Positions 40,079-48,748 of a stretch of DNA of 64,000 nucleotides are shown piece after piece. Numbering within the stretch: position 1 is the stretch's first letter; every line of letters starts with the position of its first letter. Source of the stretch: Streptomyces albiflavescens. GTDB taxonomy: Bacteria; Actinomycetota; Actinomycetes; Streptomycetales; Streptomycetaceae. The stretch is taken from contig NZ_BMMM01000003.1 in NCBI RefSeq assembly GCF_014645835.1, positions 372,001-436,000 of the forward strand, in the 5' to 3' direction. Under the pieces are notes generated by a model, which saw only the letters and a list, made by a program, of their open reading frames with translations, made no database searches and was not told the DNA's origin. Position numbers and translations under genes: made by a program.

Positions 40079-40719
40079 CCACCGCCTCCGCGCCCCTGCC
40101 CGTCGACTTCTGGTTCGATCCCGTCTGCCCGTGGACCTGGCTGACCTCCCGCTGGATGCTGGAGGTCCGTGCGACCCGGCCGATCGGCATCACATGGCAC
40201 GTCATGAGCCTGGCCGTCCTCAACGAGACGCGCCTCGACCAACTGCCGGAGAACATCCGCGATCTCATGGACCAGGCCTGGGCGCCCGTCCGCGTCCTGA
40301 CAGCCGCGCAGACGGCCTTCGGCTCCGAGGCACTGGAGCCCCTCTACACCGCGCTCGGTACGCGCTACCACCTCGAGCAGCAGCCGAAGACCCGCGCCAC
40401 CATCGAGGCCGCCCTCCGCGAAGTCGGGCTGCCCCTCCACCTCGCCGACGCCGGTGACTCCCACGCCTATGACGAGGCGCTGCGCCAGTCGCACCGCGAG
40501 GGCATCGACCACGTAGGTTCCGAGGTCGGCAGTCCGATCATCGCCGTGCCGGGTCCACAGGCTCCGTCGGGCAAGGTGGCCTTCTTCGGCCCTGTCGTCA
40601 CACCGGCGCCCAAGGGGGAGGACGCGGCACGTCTGTGGGACGGCACCCTCGCTGTCGCCTCCACGCCCGGCTTCTACGAGATCAAGCGCGGTCGCAGTGT
40701 CGGCCCGCTCTTCGACTGA
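40075..40719 (+). CDS. DsbA-family / mycothiol-dependent nitroreductase-like protein
   Basis: A 214-aa thioredoxin-fold protein with an all-helical insertion. VDFWFDPVCPWTWLTSRWML holds a CPWT motif where the mycothiol-dependent reductase Rv2466c has CPWC, so only the N-terminal active Cys is kept. Further family marks are WHVMSLAVLNE, GSEVGSPIIAVPG and AFFGPVVTPAPKGEDAARLW. It may reduce disulfides or nitro/quinone compounds with mycothiol. It is the last gene of the TetR-controlled operon, overlapping the SDR stop. Confidence 0.8.
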   Translation: MTTASAPLPVDFWFDPVCPWTWLTSRWMLEVRATRPIGITWHVMSLAVLNETRLDQLPENIRDLMDQAWAPVRVLTAAQTAFGSEALEPLYTALGTRYHLEQQPKTRATIEAALREVGLPLHLADAGDSHAYDEALRQSHREGIDHVGSEVGSPIIAVPGPQAPSGKVAFFGPVVTPAPKGEDAARLWDGTLAVASTPGFYEIKRGRSVGPLFD

Positions 40720-40747
40720 GAAGTCAATCCGCTCACCGATCAACGGA

Positions 40748-40765
40748 CTTGTCCGGTCGGACAAG
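40748..40765. terminator. Palindrome after the DsbA-fold gene
   Basis: CTTGTCCG-GT-CGGACAAG, 28 bp after the stop. It is a terminator or an operator-like palindrome. Confidence 0.5.
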
Positions 40766-40953
40766 GGTTCTGATGGGGTGATCGTGGTGCGGGCGGCGGA
40801 TGACGGCAGGACCTCGCGGTAGCCCGGGGTCGGGTTCGGCAATGCGTCGGACGGCCCCGACCGCGCTCCTTGGCGCACCCCGACCCGGTCGAGGTGCGCT
40901 ATGCGGCCCTCCCCAGCGGGCTGGTCCCGCACCGGTCCCCGAGAATGATCGAA

Positions 40954-40984
40954 GGGCCGTTTCAGATCTCCTCTGAAACGGCCC
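40954..40984 (-). terminator. Terminator of the tRNA-Pro gene
   Basis: GGGCCGTTTCAGA pairs perfectly with TCTGAAACGGCCC, 22 bp downstream of the tRNA on its strand. Confidence 0.85.
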
Positions 40985-41005
40985 CTGACCTGCGACTTTC
41001 ACAAG

Positions 41006-41079
<74 letters not shown>

Positions 41080-41179
41080 ATGCGTTCACCCGCGGTGACC
41101 CGCGTGATCGTGCGAACAGAACTTTACCCCACGTCGTGGGCTGCTCCGAAGCGGGCGCGGGGCGCGCGACAATCGGCGT

Positions 41180-41704
41180 ATGAGCGGGACATCTGAGGCT
41201 CGGCGGGGCGGCGGGCGTGATCGGGACACGGCGGGGCGGGCGCGGAATGCCCGGCCGCGCGACGGGCTGGGGCGACCCCTGCCGTACGGCGCGGACGGAG
41301 TGGAACGGCAGCCGGAAGGCGTCGTACGGGGCCCCGAGGAGACCGTCGCCGAGGCGCAGACGCTGCTGGAGGCGGGGAAGCCGTTCCACGCGCACGAGGT
41401 CTTCGAGGACGCCTGGAAATCCGGGCCCGAGGACGAACGCGCGCTCTGGCGAGGTCTGGCCCAGCTCGCGGTGGGGCTCACCCACGCGGCCCGGGGGAAC
41501 GCGATGGGCGGCGCGAGGCTGCTGCGGCGCGGTGCCGGCGCGGTCGGGGAATGGGCGTCGGGAACCGGCCGGGAGCGGCCGTACGGGATGGACCTCGCGG
41601 AACTGACCGCCTGGGCACGGGAATTGGCGGGGGTCGTGGAGCAGGAGGACAAGGCGATCAGCGCGGAGGCGTGGGCACCACGACTGTGCGGGCGTGCCGA
41701 CTGA
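41180..41704 (+). CDS. DUF309 domain protein
   Basis: A 174-aa protein with a charged, disordered N terminus of about 55 residues, then the DUF309 helical domain: LLEAGKPFHAHEVFEDAWKS, RALWRGLAQLAVGLTHAARG, NAMGGARLLRRGAGAVGEWA. The family's conserved HxxxE (HAHEVFE) is intact. Role unknown. ATG 41180 lies 101 bp from the tRNA gene and divergent to it. Confidence 0.8.
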   Translation: MSGTSEARRGGGRDRDTAGRARNARPRDGLGRPLPYGADGVERQPEGVVRGPEETVAEAQTLLEAGKPFHAHEVFEDAWKSGPEDERALWRGLAQLAVGLTHAARGNAMGGARLLRRGAGAVGEWASGTGRERPYGMDLAELTAWARELAGVVEQEDKAISAEAWAPRLCGRAD

Positions 41705-41783
41705 CCGGGCAGCGCCGCGGCGGGCCAAGGCCGAACCCGGGTGCGGTGCGTCCACTGTCAGTGGCGTACGGCAGACTCTCGGT

Positions 41784-42554
41784 GTGCGAAAGATTCATGT
41801 CATCGGGATCGGGGCGGGCGACCCCGATCAGCTCACGCTGCAGGCGGTCAAGGCGCTGAGGAGCACCGACGTGTTCTTCATCCTGGACAAGGGCGAGGTG
41901 AAGTCGGACCTCGTCCAGCTGCGCCGTGACATCCTCGACGCGCACATACCGCAGGGGGCATATCGACTGGTCGAGGCCCGCGACCCGGACCGCGACCGGT
42001 CCGCGGGGGGCACGGCGTACTCGCCGGCCGTCGGGGACTGGCGCAGCGCCCGCGCGGACATCTACGAGCGGCTGATCGCCGAGGAGCTGGGCGAGGACGA
42101 GAGCGGCGCGTTCCTGGTGTGGGGCGACCCCGCGCTGTACGACAGCACGCTCGGCATCCTGCAGGAGATCCTGGAGCGGGGCGCGGTGGCGTTCACGTAC
42201 GACGTCGTGCCCGGCATCAGCAGCGTCTCCGCGCTCGTCGCCCGGCACCGCACAGGGCTGAACCGGGTCGCCCGGCCCGTACAGATCACCACGGGCCGCC
42301 GCCTCGCGGAGGGCTTCCCCGAGGGTGTCGACGACGTGGTGGTCATGCTCGACGCCCACCAGACGTTCCGGCAGTACGCCGACGAGGACATCGACATCTA
42401 CTGGGGCGCCTACATAGGCACGCCCGACGAGATCCTCGCCTCCGGTCCCCTCGCCGAGGCGGCTCCCCGTATCGAGCGCCTGCGGGCCGAGGCCCGGGAG
42501 CGCAAGGGATGGATCATGGACACATATCTGCTGCGCAGGCATCCGAGGGGGTAG
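41784..42554 (+). CDS. cobF: Precorrin-6A synthase (deacetylating)
   Basis: A 256-aa SAM-dependent methyltransferase of the tetrapyrrole methylase fold: KIHVIGIGAGDPDQLTLQAV, FFILDKGEVKSDLVQLRRDI, FLVWGDPALYDSTLGILQEI, VVPGISSVSALVARHRTGLN and VVMLDAHQTFRQYA. CobF methylates C1 and removes the extruded acetyl group in aerobic cobalamin synthesis. GTG 41784 starts the homologous part. It converges on cobK, the next enzyme of the pathway, with 27 bp between them. Confidence 0.9.
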   Translation: MRKIHVIGIGAGDPDQLTLQAVKALRSTDVFFILDKGEVKSDLVQLRRDILDAHIPQGAYRLVEARDPDRDRSAGGTAYSPAVGDWRSARADIYERLIAEELGEDESGAFLVWGDPALYDSTLGILQEILERGAVAFTYDVVPGISSVSALVARHRTGLNRVARPVQITTGRRLAEGFPEGVDDVVVMLDAHQTFRQYADEDIDIYWGAYIGTPDEILASGPLAEAAPRIERLRAEARERKGWIMDTYLLRRHPRG

Positions 42555-42581
42555 CGCACGCGCCGGCGACGGTACGAGCAG

Positions 42582-43328
42582 CTAGTGCGGGCCGAGGTCC
42601 AGCAGGGTCAGGGCAGCCGTCACATCCGGTACCGCGGTCACGCCTTCCGGGAGGTGGGGGCGGCGTACGACGACGACGGGAAGCTGCAGGTCGCGGGCGG
42701 CCGTGAGTTTGGCCGCTGTCGCGTCTCCTCCGCTGTCCTTGGTCACCAGGACGTCGATGCGGTGCTCGCGCAGAAGCGTTTTCTCGCCGTCCACCGTGAA
42801 CGGGCCGCGCGCCAACAGTACTTCGGTGTCGGGGGGCAGCGGGGGCTCGGGCGCCTCCACCGAGCGTACGAGGAAGTGGAGTTCGGCGAGGACCGCGAAG
42901 GCCGCGAGGCCCAGGCGGCCCGTGGTGAGAAAGACGCGGCGGCCCAACGCCGGGAGCAGCGCGGCGGCTTCGGTGAGGGAGGCCGCCGAGTGCCACCGGT
43001 CGCCGGGCCCGGGGCGCCAGCCCGGGCGGCGCAGCACCACGGCGGGGACTCCCGTCGCCGCCGCGGCCCACGCGGCGTTCGCGGTGATGCCGGAGGCGAA
43101 CGGATGCGTCGCGTCGACCACGGCGTCCACGCCGTGCTCGCGCAGCCACTCCGCCAGCCCCTCCGCTCCGCCGAATCCTCCGATCCGTACGTCCCCTGCG
43201 ACCGCCCCCGGCCGGGACACGCGCCCCGCCAGGGATGTCGTCACCCGCACGCCGTCACGCGCCGCCAGCTCGGCGGCGAGTTCGCGCGCCTCGGTGGTGC
43301 CACCGAGGACCAGGACGTGGGGGGACAT
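42582..43328 (-). CDS. cobK: Cobalt-precorrin-6A / precorrin-6A reductase
   Basis: A 248-aa protein: VLVLGGTTEARELAAELA, VVDATHPFASGITANAAWAA, RRPGWRPGPGDRWH, GRRVFLTTGRLGLAAFAVL and DVLVTKDSGGDATAAKLTAA, the CobK/CbiJ signature. It reduces precorrin-6A to precorrin-6B with NADPH. ATG 43328 is chosen by homology; 16 further codons are open upstream. It is convergent with cobF and divergent from the HAD gene, so it is transcribed alone. Confidence 0.9.
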   Translation of the reverse strand: MSPHVLVLGGTTEARELAAELAARDGVRVTTSLAGRVSRPGAVAGDVRIGGFGGAEGLAEWLREHGVDAVVDATHPFASGITANAAWAAAATGVPAVVLRRPGWRPGPGDRWHSAASLTEAAALLPALGRRVFLTTGRLGLAAFAVLAELHFLVRSVEAPEPPLPPDTEVLLARGPFTVDGEKTLLREHRIDVLVTKDSGGDATAAKLTAARDLQLPVVVVRRPHLPEGVTAVPDVTAALTLLDLGPH

Positions 43329-43565
43329 GGGGTCGAGGGTACGGGCGCGTGGTGGGAGCGTGGCTTCGGGTCCCACCCCGGGGGAGCAGGACGTGAGCAG
43401 GCCGGCCGCTCAGGCGCTGCGCCTCCCTCTGCCACCGGGTCGTGCGACCTGGTCGGAGCCCTGGGGCCGACGCGTAGGGCGTACTCCGGGTCCGGCAGGG
43501 TGAGCTGTCGGCGCAGGAGCCCCGCAGGCATGCGCGGCGCGGGCGCTGCTCGGTATCGTCCGGGC

Positions 43566-44432
43566 ATGGAGTCGGTACGTGCGGTCCTGATCGACATCGA
43601 CGGTGTGCTCACGGTCTCGTGGCAACCGCTGCCCGGCGCGGTCGAGGCCTTGCGGGAGATCCGTGCGTCCGGGCTCGGGGTCGCCCTCGTCACCAACACG
43701 ACGTCCCGGACACGCGCGTCGATCGCCGCGACCCTGGGCGAAGCAGGTTTCCCCGTGGACGCCGAGGACATCCTCACCGCACCCGCCGTCACCGCCGCCT
43801 ATCTCGCCGACCGCTATCCGGGCGCCCGGTGCTCCCTGCTGAACAGCGGCGACATCGCCGAGGATCTCGCGGGCATCACGCTGCTCGACGACGGCGACAG
43901 CGACACCGACAGCAGCACCGACAGCAGCACCGACAGCAGCACCGACAGCGACGACGACAGCCACGCGGACACCGTGCCGGATGTCGTCGTGGTCGGCGGC
44001 GCCGGGCCCGAGTTCGACTACGCCGCGCTCAACCGGGCCTTCGGTCACCTCCAGCGCGGCGCCCGGCTGATCGCCATGCACCGCAACCTGTACTGGCGCA
44101 CCGACCGAGGGCTGCAACTCGACAGCGGTGCGTTCCTGCTCGGCCTGGAGCGGGCAGCCCGTACCGAGGCGGAGATCACGGGCAAGCCGGCGCCCGCGTT
44201 CTTCGAGACAGCGCTGGCGCGTCTCGGGGTCGGTCCCGGTGAGGCGCTGATGGTCGGCGACGACATCGAGTCGGACGTGCTCGCCGCGCAGCGCACGGGA
44301 ATCACCGGGGTTCTGGTGAAGACCGGCAAATACCTGCCCGAGAGCCATCGGGCGGCGAGCGCTGAGCCCGACCACGTCCTGGACTCCTTCGCGGATCTCC
44401 CCGCCCTGCTGCGCTCGGCCGCGCCTCGGTAG
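43566..44432 (+). CDS. HAD-IIA family phosphatase with Asp/Ser-rich insert
   Basis: A 288-aa HAD hydrolase (HDHD2/LHPP-like): motif I LIDIDGVLTVSW (D10, D12), motif II VTNTTSR, motif III Lys in ITGKPAPAFFE, motif IV MVGDDIESDVLAAQ. The cap domain is interrupted at residues 107-133 by an Asp/Ser/Thr run built from three perfect 12-bp repeats (GACAGCAGCACC, 43908-43943). Related proteins lack this insert, so it is a local repeat expansion likely to form a solvent loop. Probably acts on small phosphate esters. Confidence 0.85.
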   Translation: MESVRAVLIDIDGVLTVSWQPLPGAVEALREIRASGLGVALVTNTTSRTRASIAATLGEAGFPVDAEDILTAPAVTAAYLADRYPGARCSLLNSGDIAEDLAGITLLDDGDSDTDSSTDSSTDSSTDSDDDSHADTVPDVVVVGGAGPEFDYAALNRAFGHLQRGARLIAMHRNLYWRTDRGLQLDSGAFLLGLERAARTEAEITGKPAPAFFETALARLGVGPGEALMVGDDIESDVLAAQRTGITGVLVKTGKYLPESHRAASAEPDHVLDSFADLPALLRSAAPR

Positions 44433-44435
44433 GGC

Positions 44436-45209
44436 TCAGCGCAGCAGTAGTTGCACTCCACCCACCACCGTCGCCGCGATGACCAGCCGCTCGAAGAGCA
44501 GTTGGTTGATCCGGTTCACGGCCCATTTGCCGATGAACGCCCCCGGCACGACGAAAGCCGCCAACGCCGCGTCCAGCAGCAGCGAGTGGCCGTCGATCAG
44601 ACCGAGTCCCACGCTGAACGGCACCTTCGACACATTGACGATCAGGAAGAAGAAGGCCGACGTGCCGAGGAAGCCCAGCTTTCTGAAGCCCGCCGACAGG
44701 AGATACATCGACATCACCGGGCCCCCCGCGTTGGCGACCATCGTCGTGAAGCCGCCGAGCACACCGTACGAACGGGCCTTGACCCGGCCCGTGCGCGTCG
44801 CCACCGAGTCGGGTTCGTCGTCCTGGGCCGCGGCCCGGCGGCGCCACACGGTGACCGCCGCCATCAGCAGCAGGATCGCCCCGATCGAGGTCCGTACGAC
44901 CTCGTCGTCGGCCCACACCAGGAACAGCGTGCCGAAGACGACGCCCGCGGCGACGGCCGGGAACAGCCGCCACAGCGTCGGCCAGTGGGCGTGCCGCCGA
45001 TAGGTGAGCACGGCGAGCACGTCCCCGACGATGAGGATGGGCAGGAGAACCCCGGTCGAGGCGCGGGCGGGCAGCACGGCGGCGAAGATCGCCAGACTGA
45101 CCGTGTTCGCCCCGCTCACGGCGGTCTTCGAGAAGCCGACGAGCAGTGCCGCGGCGGCGAGAGCGGCGAACTCCCAGATGGATATGTGCCAGAGCGTCAT
45201 CGTGTTCAT
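44436..45209 (-). CDS. TauE/SafE family sulfite exporter-like membrane protein
   Basis: A 257-aa polytopic protein with about eight hydrophobic segments in two repeats: AALAAAALLVGFSKTAVSGA, then VLLPILIVGDVLAVLTYRRH, RLFPAVAAGVVFGTLFLVWA, GVLGGFTTMVANAGGPVMSM and VVPGAFIGKWAVNRINQLLF. GFSKTxxxGA and GFTTMVANAGGP are the two family motifs. It would export organosulfonate-derived sulfite or small anions. ATG 45209 is taken; 45200 is possible. It converges on the HAD gene with 3 bp between stops. Confidence 0.85.
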   Translation of the reverse strand: MNTMTLWHISIWEFAALAAAALLVGFSKTAVSGANTVSLAIFAAVLPARASTGVLLPILIVGDVLAVLTYRRHAHWPTLWRLFPAVAAGVVFGTLFLVWADDEVVRTSIGAILLLMAAVTVWRRRAAAQDDEPDSVATRTGRVKARSYGVLGGFTTMVANAGGPVMSMYLLSAGFRKLGFLGTSAFFFLIVNVSKVPFSVGLGLIDGHSLLLDAALAAFVVPGAFIGKWAVNRINQLLFERLVIAATVVGGVQLLLR

Positions 45210-45306
45210 GCGGGGACCGATGCTAGGCCCACGCATCTCTTCACGTAAGGACCGTCTCGCCAGTTGGCCCCTTCACCCGGACCGTCGCGCGAGGTGACCC
45301 GGTGCG

Positions 45307-46815
45307 TCAGCCCGTGTAGCGCGCCCGCAGTTCCCGCTTGAGGACCTTCATGCTCGGGCCCAGCGGCAGCGCATCGGTGAACTCCACGCGGCGCGGGTAC
45401 TTGTGGCGGCCCAGGTGTTCCTTGGACCAGTCGGTGATCTCCACCGCGTCCGACGCGGTCCCCGGGGCGCGTACGACGATCGCGCAGACCTCCTCGCCGT
45501 GCAGCTCGTCCGGCAGGCCGATCACCGCGACCTGAGCGATGCCGGGGTGACGCATCAGCACCTCCTCGACCTCGCGCGGGTAGACGTTGTAGCCGCCCCG
45601 GATGATGACGTCCTTCTTGCGGTCGACGATCCTGAGGAACCCCTCGTCGTCCTTGGTGCCGAGGTCACCGGTGCGGAACCAGCCGTCGACCATGGCCTCC
45701 GCGGTCGCCTCGGGCCGGCCCAGATAGCCGGAGAAGACGTTGTGGCCGCGGAGGACGACCTCGCCCAGCTCCCCCGGCGGCAGCAGCTCGACGCGCCCCT
45801 CGATCTCGGCCCGCGCGATCTCCACGTCCACGCCCCAGAGCGGGTGTCCGATGGTGCCCGCCTTCGTGCCGAACACGGGCTGGTTCACGGACGCGGCCGG
45901 CGAGGTCTCCGACAGTCCGTAGCCCTCGTAGATCTTCGCCCCGAACGCCTCCTCGAAGCGTTCCAGAACGGCGACCGGCAGCGAGGCGCCGCCGGAGACG
46001 CACACACGCAGTTCGGGCAGCAACTCCGCCGTGCCGGCCGCGGCCGCGAGACCCACGAACATCGTGGGCACCCCGTGAAAGGTGTTCACCTTCTCTTCGA
46101 CCATCAACTCGATGGCCCGCGCCGCGTCGAAGCGCGGCAGCAGCACGAGCGTCGCCCCCGCCCGCCAGGTCGAGTTCATGGACACTGTCTGCCCGAAGGC
46201 GTGGAACAGCGGCAGCGCGCCCAGCGCGATGTCGTCGGGACGGATGTCGTTGGCGTCGAATGCGTTGACCGTCGCGTTCATCACCAGGTTGAAGTGGCTG
46301 AGTACGGCGCCCTTGGGGACGCCGGTCGTGCCGCTGGTGTAGAAGACGACGGCCGGGTCGTCCGCCTCGCGGGTCACGTACGACGGCAACGGTTCGGCGT
46401 CGGCCGCGAGCTTCTCGAACTCGGCGCCCAGCGTGACGACCTGGACGCCGAGGGCCCGTGCGGCGGCGGCGCCAGTGTCGGCCTGCGCCGGGTGGCAGAG
46501 CAACAGGCCGGCACCGCTGTCCTTCAGGACGTGTTCGACCTCGCCCTGCGACAGCAGCAGATGGACGGGGACGATCACACCGCCGGCCGCCGCGATCGCG
46601 TAGTAGGCGTGCGGGAAGTCGGCCGTGTTGGGCGCCATCAGCGCCACCCGGTCCCCCGGCCGCACGCCCAGGCCGACGAGAGCGCCGGCCTGGGCCCGGG
46701 CGCGCTGCCACACCTCGGCGAAGCTGAGGCGCAGCTCGCCCTCGACGAGCGCCGTCCGGTCCGGACGGCGGCGGGCGTTCTCGGCGAGGATCGCGGCGAG
46801 GGACAGGGTTGCCAT
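45307..46815 (-). CDS. Acyl-CoA synthetase / long-chain fatty acid-CoA ligase-like
   Basis: A 502-aa ANL-family adenylating enzyme: VVFYTSGTTGVPKGAVLSH (P-loop), YEGYGLSETSPAASVNQ (A5), GWFRTGDLGTKDDEGFLRIV (A7/A8), RKKDVIIRGGYNVYPREVEE and the catalytic Lys in GPSMKVLKRELR near the C terminus. It activates a carboxylic acid to its CoA thioester. With the thiolase at 47009 upstream on the same strand it suggests beta-oxidation of an unknown acid. ATG 46815 is chosen by homology, with GGAGGG-type sequence upstream. Confidence 0.85.
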   Translation of the reverse strand: MATLSLAAILAENARRRPDRTALVEGELRLSFAEVWQRARAQAGALVGLGVRPGDRVALMAPNTADFPHAYYAIAAAGGVIVPVHLLLSQGEVEHVLKDSGAGLLLCHPAQADTGAAAARALGVQVVTLGAEFEKLAADAEPLPSYVTREADDPAVVFYTSGTTGVPKGAVLSHFNLVMNATVNAFDANDIRPDDIALGALPLFHAFGQTVSMNSTWRAGATLVLLPRFDAARAIELMVEEKVNTFHGVPTMFVGLAAAAGTAELLPELRVCVSGGASLPVAVLERFEEAFGAKIYEGYGLSETSPAASVNQPVFGTKAGTIGHPLWGVDVEIARAEIEGRVELLPPGELGEVVLRGHNVFSGYLGRPEATAEAMVDGWFRTGDLGTKDDEGFLRIVDRKKDVIIRGGYNVYPREVEEVLMRHPGIAQVAVIGLPDELHGEEVCAIVVRAPGTASDAVEITDWSKEHLGRHKYPRRVEFTDALPLGPSMKVLKRELRARYTG

Positions 46816-46831
46816 GGAGGGATGCTCCGTT

Positions 46832-46889
46832 TCCTTGCTGGTACGGCTCTGAACCGGATGTCCTTGCTGGCGCGGCTCTGAACCGGATG
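46832..46889. repeat. Direct repeat of 29 bp
   Basis: Two adjoining 29-bp units (46832-46860 and 46861-46889), starting TCCTTGCTGG and ending TCTGAACCGGATG, differ only at two neighbouring bases. They lie in the leader of the acyl-CoA ligase gene. Confidence 0.85.
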
Positions 46890-46918
46890 GGGGTGTCAAG
46901 GTCTGGCGACACCCCCGG

Positions 46919-47008
46919 CTACGTACTCGGGGACAACTGGCGGACGCCCCCGTTCACGTTGAGCGTCCGTCCGCCGACGTACGACGTGTCGTCGCTCGCC
47001 AGGAAGTT
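46919..47008 (-). pseudogene. C-terminal SDR remnant fused behind the thiolase stop
   Basis: The minus strand directly after the thiolase TGA continues, in the same frame, NFLASDDTSYVGGRTLNVNG then GVRQLSPST and TAG. This is the standard C terminus of a 3-oxoacyl-ACP reductase-type SDR. The rest of that SDR gene has been deleted; only its last 29 codons remain. The join is exactly at the thiolase stop codon. Confidence 0.8.
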
Positions 47009-48196
47009 TCAGCCGCGCTCGACCAGGACGGCGCTCCCCTGTCCGACGCCGACGCACATCGTGGCCAGGCCACGCGCGCCGCCCGTGCGGCGCATGCGAT
47101 GCAGCAGGGTGGTGAGGATGCGGGCGCCCGAGCAGCCGAGCGGATGGCCGAGTGCGATGGCGCCGCCGGTCGGGTTGACGAGGTCCGGGTCGATGCCCAG
47201 GCGGTCCACACTGGCGAGGGCCTGCGCCGCGAACGCCTCGTTGAACTCGGCTTCCTCGATGTCGCCGATGCTCCAGCCGACGCGCCCGAGTGCCTTCTGT
47301 GTGGCGGGGACGGGGCCGATGCCCATGACGTCCGGATGGACGCCGGCCGAGGCGCCGGCGACATAGCGCCCGAGGGACTCCAGCCCCAATTCGTTCAGGG
47401 CCTCCTCGCTGACCAGCAGCACTCCCGCCGCGCCGTCGTTCATCGGCGAGGCATTGCCGGCGGTGACCGTGCCGCCCTCGCGGAACACCGGCTTGAGGCG
47501 GGACAGCTTCTCGAGCGAGGTGTCCTCCCGTACGCATTCGTCACTGTCGACGACGACGCCGTCGGGGCGCTCGACGGGAAGCAGCTCGGCGTCGAAGTGC
47601 CCGTTCTTGCGGGCGTCCGCGGCGCGCTGGTGGCTGCGCAGCGCGAACGCGTCCTGGCGTTCGCGCGAGACGCCGTACCGCTCGGCGACCTCCTCGGCGG
47701 TCTCCCCCATCGACAGGAGTCCGTGCAGTTCCTTCATCGCGGGGTTGACCAGACGCCAGCCCAGCCGGGTGTCGACGGTCTCGATGCGGTGCGGCAGCGC
47801 TTCGTCGGGGCGGGGCAGGACGAAGGGGGCACGGCTCATCGACTCGGAACCGCCGGCGAGCACGATGTCGGCCTCGCCGGAGGCGATCGCGCGGGCGGCC
47901 GTGGTGATCGCTTCGAGGCCCGAGGCGCAGAGCCGGTTGACCGTGGCGCCGGGCACGGACTCGGGCAGCCCGGCGAGCAGCACGGCCATGCGGGCCACGT
48001 TGCGGTTGTCCTCGCCCGCCTGGTTGGCGGCGCCCCAGTAGACGTCGTCGATACGGGCCGGGTCGAGCGCGGGCACCTCGGCGACCAGACCGCGGACGAT
48101 GGTCGCGGCGAGGTCGTCGGGCCGCACGGAGGACAGGGCTCCGCGCAGCTTGCCGATGGGGGTGCGGCGGGCGGCCGCGAAGTGGACGGGACGCAC
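47009..48196 (-). CDS. Acetyl-CoA C-acyltransferase (thiolase, PcaF-like)
   Basis: A 395-aa thiolase: nucleophile Cys in VNRLCASGLEA (C90), NASPMNDGAAGVLLVSEE, NEAFAAQALAS with the catalytic His of the NEAF motif replaced in position by Asn/Glu as usual, GGAIALGHPLGCSGAR and the second Cys in ATMCVGVGQGSAVL. It cleaves 3-oxoacyl-CoA or beta-ketoadipyl-CoA. GTG 48196 is preferred because AGGAG lies 7 nt upstream; GTG 48217 is possible. It precedes the acyl-CoA ligase on the same strand. Confidence 0.85.
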   Translation of the reverse strand: MRPVHFAAARRTPIGKLRGALSSVRPDDLAATIVRGLVAEVPALDPARIDDVYWGAANQAGEDNRNVARMAVLLAGLPESVPGATVNRLCASGLEAITTAARAIASGEADIVLAGGSESMSRAPFVLPRPDEALPHRIETVDTRLGWRLVNPAMKELHGLLSMGETAEEVAERYGVSRERQDAFALRSHQRAADARKNGHFDAELLPVERPDGVVVDSDECVREDTSLEKLSRLKPVFREGGTVTAGNASPMNDGAAGVLLVSEEALNELGLESLGRYVAGASAGVHPDVMGIGPVPATQKALGRVGWSIGDIEEAEFNEAFAAQALASVDRLGIDPDLVNPTGGAIALGHPLGCSGARILTTLLHRMRRTGGARGLATMCVGVGQGSAVLVERG

Positions 48197-48278
48197 GGCA
48201 GGACTCCTGACGGACACCGGATCACAGGGTCACCGGCTCACGCGACCGCGGGATCACCGGATCACGGGAACCGAACGA

Positions 48279-48348
48279 TTGATCACCGAACTATTGATCA
48301 CGAAGGGTTGATCACGAAGGGTTGATCACGAAGGGTTGATCAGCGAAC
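48279..48348. repeat. Tandem TTGATCA repeat array in the thiolase/WhiB spacer
   Basis: TTGATCACGAAGGG is repeated perfectly three times (48294-48335), preceded by TTGATCACCGAACTA (48279-48293) and followed by TTGATCAGCGAAC (48336-48348). Each unit contains the palindrome TGATCA at 14-15 bp spacing. It lies 83 bp from the thiolase start and about 106 bp from the WhiB start. Confidence 0.85.
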
Positions 48349-48454
48349 AATTAATTAGCACTGCTAGTTTTGGACTATAGACCGACCGTCGGCCTCTTGG
48401 GAAGATCCACCGGCGGTCGGTTTGCCCACATCCGTCCAGGGCACCCGCGCCCGC

Positions 48455-48718
48455 ATGGAGTGGCTACGGAGTGCTGCCTGCGCGGAAGCGGACCCGGATC
48501 TGTTCTTCCCCGTGGGCACGAAGGGGCCGGCGCTGGACGACATCGCCGCGGCCAAGCGCATCTGTTCCCGCTGCCCGGTGCGCAGTGAGTGCCTGGACTG
48601 GGCGCTCGGCAACGGGCAGACGTCGGGAGTGTGGGGCGGCACCTGCGAGGAGGAACGCGCCGTGATGATCCGGGATGACAGACTGCTCGCACACCTCGAA
48701 AGCAGGCCGACGGGGTGA
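48455..48718 (+). CDS. WhiB family transcriptional regulator
   Basis: An 87-aa Wbl protein with the four iron-sulfur Cys: one in SAACAEADPDLFFP and three in ICSRCPVRSECLDWAL, followed by the GVWGG beta-turn (SGVWGGTCEEER) and a basic C terminus. These [4Fe-4S] proteins partner with sigma factors to regulate development or stress responses. ATG 48455 is preferred over a TTG at 48422. A tandem TTGATCA repeat lies about 106-176 bp upstream. Confidence 0.9.
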   Translation: MEWLRSAACAEADPDLFFPVGTKGPALDDIAAAKRICSRCPVRSECLDWALGNGQTSGVWGGTCEEERAVMIRDDRLLAHLESRPTG

Positions 48719-48748
48719 ACAGGCCTTGTCGAGCAGAGGAGTTGTCGA

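Noticed and set aside
42585..43565. Long upstream extension of the HAD gene covering cobK
   Set aside because: It lies antisense to cobK and has no homology; the HAD domain begins at ATG 43566.
48279..48348. Possible CRISPR-like repeat array
   Set aside because: Units are contiguous, 14-15 bp, without spacers, and no cas genes are present.
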